NCBI GenBank assembly: GCA_900548415.1
Contig: URKO01000030.1
Location: forward strand, 1 to 9,073
DNA from: an uncultured Porphyromonas sp.
Lineage (GTDB): Bacteria; Bacteroidota; Bacteroidia; Bacteroidales; Porphyromonadaceae
DNA length: 9,073 bases
Reading direction: 5' to 3'
Below, one piece after another: positions 1-6,533 of this stretch. The translations under genes and the position numbers were made by a program. Below the pieces are notes generated by a model that was given only the letters and a program-made list of their open reading frames with translations, ran no database searches and was not told the origin of the DNA. The first letter of the stretch is position 1. Every line of letters starts with the position of its first letter.

Positions 1-30
1 AATCGATTTTCTCCGACACAGCGCCGTATC

Positions 31-60
31 GATATGTAGCCGACTCTAAATATTTGTAGC
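31..60. repeat. Short direct repeat upstream of the receptor promoter
   Basis: Two ten-base words, GATATGTAGC (31-40) and TATTTGTAGC (51-60), match at eight of ten positions. They start exactly 20 bases apart, about two helical turns. They lie in the non-coding leader (1-129) before the TonB receptor promoter, so they could be a paired regulator site (inference). Two ATCGAT words occur nearby, at 3-8 and 28-33. Nothing else recognisable was found in the leader, and no gene reaches into it from the left. Confidence 0.3.
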
Positions 61-129
61 GAGCCAGTGAGCTGTCCCCTTGTCAGCGAAACGAAACAAA
101 CGAGTAACCGTATGATAACATCGCCACGC

Positions 130-138
130 TACCTTTGC
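130..138 (+). promoter_or_regulatory. Bacteroidota -7 promoter element for the TonB receptor gene
   Basis: TACCTTTGC is a full match to the TAnnTTTG -7 element used by the primary sigma factor of Bacteroidota. Transcription would begin near 144-147, leaving a leader of about 25 bases before the ATG at 170. No convincing TTG or TTTG -33 element sits 19-21 bases upstream, so the promoter may be weak or depend on an activator. The same nine bases form the -7 element of the HmuY-like gene on the other strand. Confidence 0.65.
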
Positions 139-169
139 AGCGTAAGATTTGAAACAGGACACATTTCGT

Positions 170-3166
170 ATGCTACACAAGGCGCTTATCTACACGCTCA
201 CCCTCTTGACACTCTTCTCCGCTGGCACTACGCTGATGGCTCAACCACACGGACAGCCCATTCCTCACAGCGAGGCAGACCTACGACTAGGCACCCTCAC
301 GGGACGCATCGTCGACGAGCACGGCGAGGGGCTCATCGGAGCTACCGTGCGCATCATCGAGACAGGCGGCGGACAGGTCACCGACTTCGATGGCAACTAC
401 TCTCTACGTCTGAACCCTGGCACCTATACCGTGGAGATCGCTTACGTGGGCTACGCTACCAAGCAGATCAAGGAGGTACACATTACCGCTGGAAAAGAGA
501 CGAACCTCTCGGTTGATCTCGCCATAGCGGACAATGTCCTCGGCACCGTCGTCGTGACTGGCTCCTACAAGACGAGCAATACGGCGGGTGCAATGAAGAT
601 ACAGCAAAGCATGCCTCAGCTCTCCACTGTCGTATCGAGCGAGATGATCGGTAAGACGGCCGACAAGAACCTCGGCGAGGCTCTCAAGCGTGTCACAGGC
701 GTCACCACCATGAGCAATAAGTATGTCGCCGTGCGGGGTATGGGCGAGCGCTGGAACGAAGCTTCGCTCGATGGCATCCCGCTACCCAGTACGGAGAGCA
801 ATGCCAAGGCGTTCGGCTTTGACCTGATCCCTACCTCGCTCATAGACAATGTGACGGTCCTCAAGACGGCTACGCCGGATGTTAGTGGCAACTTCTCGGG
901 CGGTCTTATCCAGATCACCACGAGAGACATTCCGACGAAAGACTTTATCTCCATCAGTGCCGGCACCAGTTACAACTCGCTCAGCACCTTCCAGACACAG
1001 AAGTACCGCATCAGAGGACAGTGGGACTGGCTAGGCTATGACGACGGTCGGCGCGCCCTCCCTAAGGGACTGCACGAGATACCTTTCGACCCGTACAACC
1101 CCGTTCCCGAGCTCTTCGAGCAGAGCAAGCGACTGACCACCGACAACTTCACCATCCACGAGGGCAAGACCCCGCTCGCGCAAAACTACCAAGTCTCTCT
1201 CGGCAAGAGCTGGGACCTCAACAAGAGCGGCAACCATCGGCTCGGCTTGATCGCCTCGCTCACATATCGCAATACGCAGCAGCAGACCATCATCGACCAC
1301 ATAGAGCGTGGCGAGTGGATGAATGCCAAGCAATATAATAAGGTACAGGAGAGCTTTGTCGATACCGGCATACGCAATAGCGGAGCTAACTACAAGTACA
1401 ACACGACCCTTGCGGGCGTCCTCAACATCGGTTGGCAGCGGGGCACTAATCGCCTCAGCCTGCGCAACACCTATACTCATAAGTATGACAACGATCTCTC
1501 AGAGCTAACCGGTCTGAGTGACGAAGACCCCAACCCCGAGAGCAATCCCTACCGACAGCAGGTCAATTACCCGACCTTTCAGGACCTCCTGCAAAACAAG
1601 CTCAGCGGTAAGCATCAGCTAGGCGAGTCACTCCGCCTCGACTGGGCGCTAGCACACACCTACGTACAGCGCAATCAGAAGGACGCCGCCTTCACACAGC
1701 AGGTGAGCCGACTAAACGAGGCTGGAGCGCGTCACTTCTACAATCAGGTGGGCGTGCAGTCGGGGACACTCTTCCCGCTGACCCGTGCTTGGTACCTCAA
1801 CCACGAGCGAGACTTCAACGGACAGGTCAATGTGGAGCTACCCTTCGACCTCTTTGGCAATGACTGGACGCACAAGTTCAAGGCAGGGTACGACGGCGCT
1901 TTCAAGGAGAACCGCTTTGAGTTTTGGGAGCTTTCGATGCACCTCTTCAACACACGAGGCTTTGACTTCACCACCAGCACGATCGCTGACCTCATCAAGG
2001 AGGAGAACATGCGCGACGGTGGCTTCGCCTGGGACCTCAAGCGTCTCCAAGGTGACGGACGTATGTACCACGGGCGGGTCATCCAGAATGCGCTCTACGC
2101 TATGCTCGATGACCGATACAGCGAACTACTACGTCTCGTCTGGGGGCTGCGTGTGGAGCACTACCTCTACCAAGAGCTGAGCAATCCCTCCATGTCGATG
2201 GGCGAGCTAAACATCGTCGAGCAGGATCGTAAGGAGCGACCCGTGGCTATCATGCCTTCGATAAATCTTACGATCACACCGATCAAAGACCTCAACGTAC
2301 GACTGAGCTACAGCCGCAACACGGTACGCCCACAGTTTATGGAGCGCACAGCTTACCGCTTCTACGACCCCTTCCTCGGCGGGGAGATCTTTAACCAGAG
2401 CGTCATATCGACGACCGTAGACGGTGCTGACCTCCGTGTCGAGTGGTATCCTGGTGCTGGCGAGGTGATCTCCATCGGTGGCTTCTACCGTTACCTAGAC
2501 AAACCTATCGAGCGCATCGCTCAGAAGACCGCCTCCTTCGCCCGCTTCTACATGCTGATGAATAGCGACAAAGCGCACAGCTACGGCATCGAGCTAGAGC
2601 TTCGCAAGAACTTTGGCTTTATCCCACTAGGCTCCTGGCTCGAGCATCTTTACCTCAATGCTAATGCGACCTTCACCCAGAGCATCGTCACCGGCATGGT
2701 CTCACGTGCCGACGAGAGTGGCATACTGCGCTGGGTACCTGTCACACAGCGCCGACCGATGTACAGTCAGGTGCCCTATATGTACAATGTAGGTCTCTCT
2801 TACGAGAGCGACACCTTTGGGGCCAATCTTACCATGAATCGCTCTGGACGCAAGCTTGTCCTCAACACGAACCAAGCCTACGAGCAGGAGTACGAGGCAC
2901 CCTTCAGTCAGCTGGATGCACAGCTCTCCTACACCTTTCCCAAGTATGGCGTGACCATCAAGGTCAATGGCTCCAACCTACTCAACGCTAAGCATATCAT
3001 CTACACCAACCATGTGGACGACTTCGAGCGTGCCGCTGACAATAATCAGATCCTAGACACGATGCGCCCTGGCGCCTCTAGCGACTACGAGCCAGGGCAC
3101 GACAACGTCGTCTACCAGTACCGCGATGGCCTCTCGCTGAGTGCCTCCGTTAGCTGGACTTTCTAA
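170..3166 (+). CDS. TonB-dependent outer-membrane receptor with carboxypeptidase-regulatory-like N-terminal domain
   Basis: The 998-residue product is an outer-membrane active-transport pore powered by TonB-ExbBD; its substrate is unknown. A hydrophobic signal peptide ends near residue 25 (LMAQ). A carboxypeptidase-regulatory-like beta-sandwich follows at about 41-118, with GxVxDxxGxxLxGA-type spacing and DFDGNYSL. Next come a TonB-box-like VVVTGS (127-132) and a plug domain (about 140-255) containing the VAVRGMGERWN and PDVSGNFSGG signatures. The rest is a beta-barrel ending in an aromatic residue (SASVSWTF). A TTG seven codons upstream (149) keeps the frame, but ATG 170 fits better: it starts a clean signal peptide, and the promoter's likely start point leaves TTG 149 almost no leader. 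It is probably co-transcribed with the lipoprotein gene 42 bases downstream. It is not an HmuR orthologue by size or domain order, and it lacks enough family marks for me to call it a classical SusC. Confidence 0.93.
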   Translation: MLHKALIYTLTLLTLFSAGTTLMAQPHGQPIPHSEADLRLGTLTGRIVDEHGEGLIGATVRIIETGGGQVTDFDGNYSLRLNPGTYTVEIAYVGYATKQIKEVHITAGKETNLSVDLAIADNVLGTVVVTGSYKTSNTAGAMKIQQSMPQLSTVVSSEMIGKTADKNLGEALKRVTGVTTMSNKYVAVRGMGERWNEASLDGIPLPSTESNAKAFGFDLIPTSLIDNVTVLKTATPDVSGNFSGGLIQITTRDIPTKDFISISAGTSYNSLSTFQTQKYRIRGQWDWLGYDDGRRALPKGLHEIPFDPYNPVPELFEQSKRLTTDNFTIHEGKTPLAQNYQVSLGKSWDLNKSGNHRLGLIASLTYRNTQQQTIIDHIERGEWMNAKQYNKVQESFVDTGIRNSGANYKYNTTLAGVLNIGWQRGTNRLSLRNTYTHKYDNDLSELTGLSDEDPNPESNPYRQQVNYPTFQDLLQNKLSGKHQLGESLRLDWALAHTYVQRNQKDAAFTQQVSRLNEAGARHFYNQVGVQSGTLFPLTRAWYLNHERDFNGQVNVELPFDLFGNDWTHKFKAGYDGAFKENRFEFWELSMHLFNTRGFDFTTSTIADLIKEENMRDGGFAWDLKRLQGDGRMYHGRVIQNALYAMLDDRYSELLRLVWGLRVEHYLYQELSNPSMSMGELNIVEQDRKERPVAIMPSINLTITPIKDLNVRLSYSRNTVRPQFMERTAYRFYDPFLGGEIFNQSVISTTVDGADLRVEWYPGAGEVISIGGFYRYLDKPIERIAQKTASFARFYMLMNSDKAHSYGIELELRKNFGFIPLGSWLEHLYLNANATFTQSIVTGMVSRADESGILRWVPVTQRRPMYSQVPYMYNVGLSYESDTFGANLTMNRSGRKLVLNTNQAYEQEYEAPFSQLDAQLSYTFPKYGVTIKVNGSNLLNAKHIIYTNHVDDFERAADNNQILDTMRPGASSDYEPGHDNVVYQYRDGLSLSASVSWTF

Positions 3167-3208
3167 AGAATCAGAGATACTAACACTTTAATTATCTATC
3201 ATAATATC

Positions 3209-4552
3209 ATGAACAAGACAATCCGTTTACTAAGCCTCGTGATGGCTACCCTCATGAGCCTAGCACTACTTACCTCATGCGACGAAACAGGCAATGAGCC
3301 TAATGGTGGTGGTGACAACAACAAAGTCACTGGTCGCACCATCGGTGGCAAGGAGCTCGTAGTCGTCGAGGGTCGCATCAATGGCAAGAACAATCACTGG
3401 ACAGCCGACAAGGTCTACGCACTCAAGGGCATCGTCACCGTACCCGCCAATGAGACGCTCACCATCGATGCGGGCACCACCATCATCGAGGAGCCCACAC
3501 CATCAGGAGCTACGGGCGTACTCGTCGTAACTCGTGGCGCTAAGATCATGGCCGAGGGTACCGCACAGAAGCCTATTGTCTTCACCTCTTCCAAGGCGGT
3601 CGACAGCAACGCAGGCCGTCCCGCTCCTGGAGACTTCGGTGGTGTCATCATACTGGGTAAGGCTAAGGTCAATACCCCGACCGACGCTCAGTTCATCGAA
3701 GGCCTCAACCAAGGTGTCGAGGAGTACCGCTACGGTGGCGACAATGACGAGGACAATAGCGGTGTACTGCGCTACGTACGCATCGAGTACGCTGGCTTCA
3801 TCCTAGGCGACAGCAACGAGATCAACGGTCTCACCTGCGGTGGCGTAGGTCGTGGCACCACGCTAGACCATATCCAGGTCAGCTGGGGGCTAGACGACAG
3901 CTTCGAGTTCTTCGGTGGTTGCGTTAATGCTACCCACCTCGTCTCCTACGCTTGCGACGATGACAACTTTGACTTTGACAACGGCTTCACCGGTAGCATC
4001 ACTTACGGTGTCGCTATTGCCAATCCCACCTCGACACACTCCGACAGCAAGGGTAAGTCTGACAGCAACGGCATCGAGCTAGACAACAATGCTAAGGCTC
4101 AGGACGAGACCTTCTCACTAATCCCTAAGACGCACCCCACACTGACCAACGTCTCTATCATCGGTGCATCTACCCGTGTAGCCAACGTCCACAACAACTT
4201 CCAGGGCGATGCCTACAAATACGCAGCTCGTGTACGTCGTGGTGGTCAGATCACGCTCAAGGACTGCATCCTCACCGGTTATCCTAAGGGCTTCGTCCTC
4301 GACCCCGATGCCGACAAGATGGAGCACAGTAAGATAGAGGGTAGCTCCTTCCACGGTTTTGACACTGCCTTTGAGATCAAGAACGGCTCCGCCAAGCCCG
4401 CCACAGGCATCATCGAGGTGGTCAACAAAGACTCCGCAGCTACCTTCGGCATGAAGGCTCCTTTCGGTACACCTGCCGACTTCACAGGAGCTCAAGTCGG
4501 TGCCTTCCCTGCTAGCAAGGGCAACTGGATGGCAGGCTGGACCGCCTTCTAG
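3209..4552 (+). CDS. Predicted surface lipoprotein with right-handed beta-helix fold, partner of the TonB receptor
   Basis: The product has 447 residues. The signal peptide ends in a lipobox, LTSC, with lipidated Cys24. Acidic residues follow at once (CDETGNE), similar to lipoprotein surface-export signals known in Bacteroidota, so it probably faces outward (inference). After a Gly/Asn-rich linker (about 25-40) the chain shows repeating short beta strands and turns typical of a parallel beta-helix: GIVTVPANETLTIDAGTTI, VTRGAKIMAEGT, and LRYVRIEYAG. An acidic core carries GLDDSFEFFGG (227-237) and CDDDNFDFDNGF (249-260), plausible cation-binding loops. The C terminus (GAFPASKGNWMAGWTAF) resembles the end signature of a Bacteroidota family I recall beside TonB receptors, sometimes mislabelled as transporters. 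No catalytic set of a polysaccharide lyase is evident. The gene has no promoter of its own in the 42-base gap, which supports an operon with the receptor. A substrate-capturing or lid role is inferred. Confidence 0.85.
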   Translation: MNKTIRLLSLVMATLMSLALLTSCDETGNEPNGGGDNNKVTGRTIGGKELVVVEGRINGKNNHWTADKVYALKGIVTVPANETLTIDAGTTIIEEPTPSGATGVLVVTRGAKIMAEGTAQKPIVFTSSKAVDSNAGRPAPGDFGGVIILGKAKVNTPTDAQFIEGLNQGVEEYRYGGDNDEDNSGVLRYVRIEYAGFILGDSNEINGLTCGGVGRGTTLDHIQVSWGLDDSFEFFGGCVNATHLVSYACDDDNFDFDNGFTGSITYGVAIANPTSTHSDSKGKSDSNGIELDNNAKAQDETFSLIPKTHPTLTNVSIIGASTRVANVHNNFQGDAYKYAARVRRGGQITLKDCILTGYPKGFVLDPDADKMEHSKIEGSSFHGFDTAFEIKNGSAKPATGIIEVVNKDSAATFGMKAPFGTPADFTGAQVGAFPASKGNWMAGWTAF

Positions 4553-4564
4553 TCTTCCTAATAG

Positions 4565-4591
4565 GAGACTGTTGCAAAAGTCTACAGTCTC
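4565..4591. repeat. Overlapping inverted repeats in the 3' region of the receptor operon
   Basis: GAGACTGT (4565-4572) and ACAGTCTC (4584-4591) form a perfect 8-bp stem around an 11-base loop. The left part also belongs to a near-perfect 18-base palindrome, AGACTGTTGCAAAAGTCT (4566-4583), centred on TTGCAA. AGACT can therefore pair with either of two AGTCT copies, giving two mutually exclusive hairpins. It lies 13 bases past the stop codon and before the proposed terminator. It could be an mRNA 3'-end structure or the remnant end of a mobile element; I cannot tell which. Confidence 0.5.
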
Positions 4592-4617
4592 ACTAGACGC
4601 ACAAAACACTAACCAAG

Positions 4618-4653
4618 TAGGGGGCGGACCTTGTGTCCGTCCCTATTTTGTTT
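4618..4653 (+). terminator. Rho-independent terminator of the receptor-lipoprotein unit
   Basis: A G+C-rich stem pairs TAGGGGGCGGAC (4618-4629) with GTCCGTCCCTA (4635-4645) across the loop CTTGT, with one bulged G and one G-T wobble. It is followed by TTTTGTTT (4646-4653). It sits 65 bases after the lipoprotein stop. Read on the other strand, the stem could also stop transcription of the small membrane protein gene, though its tail there is not T-rich. The stem wording resembles interspersed GTAGGGGCGGAC-type palindromes that I recall from other gut and oral bacteria. Confidence 0.75.
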
Positions 4654-4749
4654 GGTGGTCTTTCTGTGATCCGACTTTTGGCTACTACATCTCCGGGGTA
4701 TTGCGAGATTGAGCCTATACGACAGTTAACTCAATAAGCGTAAGGTCAT

Positions 4750-5121
4750 CTAGTTCTTTTGTAGCTTACTAACCTCTCCGACCCAGAGAGAGACTATAAG
4801 CAGTAGCTGTAGCGCAAAGGCATAGATCCAATATCTATCTAACCAGAATAAGAGGCTAAACAGAGGGAGTATATAGCTAGTGCCTAAGACTATGAGGAGC
4901 TTTTTGATACCTATGATTGGGTAGTCTCCATGATTGACCTTGCGACACACCCGGGCAACCAGCACGATCAGTAGGAATGTAACCGAGAGTGCTAGACTTT
5001 TTGCCATCTGCGCATGAAGCTCACTAGAGGCTTCTCCTAGAGAAGAGACCATCAGCACCCAAGCGGCAATGAAGGAGCAAAGCCATGAGAAGTTACTGTC
5101 TAGGCGGAATCTGTTTTTCAT
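4750..5121 (-). CDS. Small four-helix integral membrane protein, function unknown
   Basis: I do not recognise a family. The 123-residue product has four hydrophobic stretches at about 12-29, 42-59, 72-93 and 96-116, joined by short charged loops: RVCRKVNHGD between helices two and three, and LDR between helices three and four. The N terminus is basic (MKNRFR), favouring a cytoplasmic N-terminus. There is no signal-peptidase or lipobox motif and no obvious catalytic residue. A promoter with both -7 and -33 elements lies about 40 bases upstream, so it looks monocistronic. The neighbouring 3-gene operon on the same strand is separated from it by a hairpin. Codon use looks like that of its neighbours. 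Confidence 0.7.
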   Translation of the reverse strand: MKNRFRLDSNFSWLCSFIAAWVLMVSSLGEASSELHAQMAKSLALSVTFLLIVLVARVCRKVNHGDYPIIGIKKLLIVLGTSYILPLFSLLFWLDRYWIYAFALQLLLIVSLWVGEVSKLQKN

Positions 5122-5160
5122 AAGGATCGTACTACTTTTCTTTCTTCATTGAGTCTGGCT

Positions 5161-5192
5161 ACAAATGTACAAAATGTCATTTAGCTCCCCAA
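5161..5192 (-). promoter_or_regulatory. Promoter of the small membrane protein gene
   Basis: On the minus strand TACATTTGT (5161-5169) matches the Bacteroidota -7 element TAnnTTTG. A TTG (5190-5192) lies 20 bases upstream, within the expected -33 spacing. The leader to the ATG at 5121 would be about 30-35 bases. Finding both elements at the right spacing also supports the gene being real. Confidence 0.65.
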
Positions 5193-5227
5193 CTTCGCAC
5201 ATCTTACGTAGAACGCCCCCATAGAGC

Positions 5228-5279
5228 ACACAACTCGCTCATCCCGTATGCATGTGCGCACGAGATGAGCGAGTCGTGT
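5228..5279 (-). terminator. Long imperfect hairpin after the three-gene operon
   Basis: The arms ACACAACTCGCTCATC (5228-5243) and GATGAGCGAGTCGTGT (5264-5279) pair at 15 of 16 positions. After one mismatch, three more pairs (CGT/ACG) extend the stem inward. It starts 28 bases past the stop of the last operon gene and lies upstream of the membrane-protein promoter, where a terminator is expected. There is no T-run on either side, so it could instead be an mRNA-stabilising 3' structure or a repeat element. Confidence 0.5.
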
Positions 5280-5306
5280 ACCTAAGGTTGCTGGCTAGAG
5301 TGGCTC

Positions 5307-6506
5307 CTAGCGAACGACCTTGAAAGTTTGGCTACCAGCCTTGATTAGGTAGGAGCCAGCGGGTAGCGTCGTCGTGCTGATGGTAGCCACGCCCGCTACG
5401 GGCTCTACGACCTGTAGGCATTGCCCCTGTAAGTCATAGAGAGCCACGGCGGTCATCGCATTGGTAATCGTCCAGCTCATGTCGTCACAGACCAGATGAC
5501 TCTGAGAGGGTGTCGCTAGGGGCTCTAGGCCGAGTGACTTATTGGACTCATAGACGAATGTCCCACCACTGCTCACATCGGTCGCCACGGCATCTTTGGA
5601 GCCATTGTACAGTAGCGGATAGTTGAGAGCCTCTAGGTTGTAGTTCTTAAATCCATAGAGGAAAAGACGTGCCAACGTGGGGAGAGGATAGTAAGTCTTA
5701 GCGGCTGGTTGTCCCGTCTTAAATGTAAACTGATAGATAAACCCGCCACCTCCCAAGGCTGCTAGATTGCCCTTGTCATCATAGTCAAGAACCGTCTCAA
5801 CGAGATCACTCCCCGCCTTGAGATAGGAGAGCCCTAGCATGTACCTTCCATCTGCGTCAAAGGTTATCTCCTCTGACTCAAAGGGGCTTCCGTCTGGATT
5901 CACGGCTGTGCGCTTGTAGAGCTGCCCCCTCTTGTTGTATTCGAGCGTAGTGGTAAAGCCTTCGTACCACTCAAAGGCATTAGGATCCAGAAAGTGAACC
6001 GTAGCTTTGCTCGGTAGTCCCTCGGCACTATATTCTATATTAAGCTTGTAGTCCTCCACGAGAGTAGTATCCCCGGGGTTGGTGTTGAGGTTGTTCCAGC
6101 GCACGAAGAGGGTCATCTGCCCCTGGTCGTTGTATGTATAGCAGTAGCGCCTGGCGATGACTAGGTCGTCAAAGCCACTACGCTCTCCATACTCCACCTG
6201 CTCGATGCACTGGTGCTTGTCATTGTAGAGATAATCTAGGTATAGCCCTGCTTTGCGTTGTCCCGTTATCGTATCCGTCTCGAAGTAGCTACAGCGGGTG
6301 ATGTCGTTGTGGGCATTGTATTCAAATTCAATATCCTGATCACCAAAGGCGCCGACCACCTTAGAAAGACGATAGGTGGCTTGATCTGGTACGTGGTAGA
6401 AATCGCTGAGATCCTTCAGATTGTTTTCCAGCATCTGAGCGGATAAAAGTATGGAGCTGCCTAATAGTAGGTAGAGGAGGCAGAGAGTCCTGTATAGTGC
6501 TTTCAT
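5307..6506 (-). CDS. T9SS cargo protein with YD/RHS-like beta repeats and type A sorting domain
   Basis: The product has 399 residues. A signal peptide ends near LSAQ (residues 21-24), for Sec export to the periplasm. Residues about 58-270 contain irregular strand-turn-strand units of the YD/RHS type: EFEYNAHNDITRCSY, YTYNDQGQMT, IEYSAEGLPS, LEYNKRGQLYKR, ITFDADGRY, VLDYDDKGNLAA and QFTFKTGQPA. The last 60 or so residues form a T9SS type A C-terminal domain: ALYDLQGQCLQVV, then LPAGSYLIKAG and the terminal TFKVVR. Known T9SS cargo is carried across the outer membrane, and the sorting domain is usually removed while the protein is attached to A-LPS or released. It is the last gene of the operon, 27 bases after the preceding stop. 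No enzyme motif is visible. Export is well supported; the molecular role is unknown, with adhesion or binding the likeliest guess. Confidence 0.88.
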   Translation of the reverse strand: MKALYRTLCLLYLLLGSSILLSAQMLENNLKDLSDFYHVPDQATYRLSKVVGAFGDQDIEFEYNAHNDITRCSYFETDTITGQRKAGLYLDYLYNDKHQCIEQVEYGERSGFDDLVIARRYCYTYNDQGQMTLFVRWNNLNTNPGDTTLVEDYKLNIEYSAEGLPSKATVHFLDPNAFEWYEGFTTTLEYNKRGQLYKRTAVNPDGSPFESEEITFDADGRYMLGLSYLKAGSDLVETVLDYDDKGNLAALGGGGFIYQFTFKTGQPAAKTYYPLPTLARLFLYGFKNYNLEALNYPLLYNGSKDAVATDVSSGGTFVYESNKSLGLEPLATPSQSHLVCDDMSWTITNAMTAVALYDLQGQCLQVVEPVAGVATISTTTLPAGSYLIKAGSQTFKVVR

Positions 6507-6533
6507 ATTGAGAAGTGATGTTGTAGTCTTTGT

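Noticed and set aside
149..169. TTG start seven codons upstream of the receptor ATG
   Set aside because: Lies only a few bases after the predicted transcription start and adds charged residues before an otherwise standard signal peptide.
67..516. 149-codon open frame on the + strand overlapping the start of the TonB receptor gene
   Set aside because: The product is Arg/His-rich without any domain (THRRRARRGAHRSYRAHHRD). It is an out-of-frame reading of the receptor gene, whose signal peptide and domains are clear.
1031..1480. 149-codon open frame on the - strand inside the receptor gene
   Set aside because: Antisense shadow of a high-G+C coding region. It has no promoter and no recognisable domain.
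170..3166. The receptor as an HmuR partner for the HmuY-like protein
   Set aside because: It is far longer than HmuR-type haem receptors, has an extra N-terminal regulatory-like domain, lies on the other strand about 5 kb away, and already has its own lipoprotein partner gene.
4118..4609. 163-codon open frame on the - strand over the end of the lipoprotein gene
   Set aside because: Antisense to a well-supported gene; low-complexity sequence with no signal or fold motif and no TAnnTTTG element noticed upstream.
4500..4712. 70-codon open frame on the + strand running across the operon end
   Set aside because: It overlaps the lipoprotein gene in another frame and runs straight through the terminator stem; the product looks like translated non-coding DNA.
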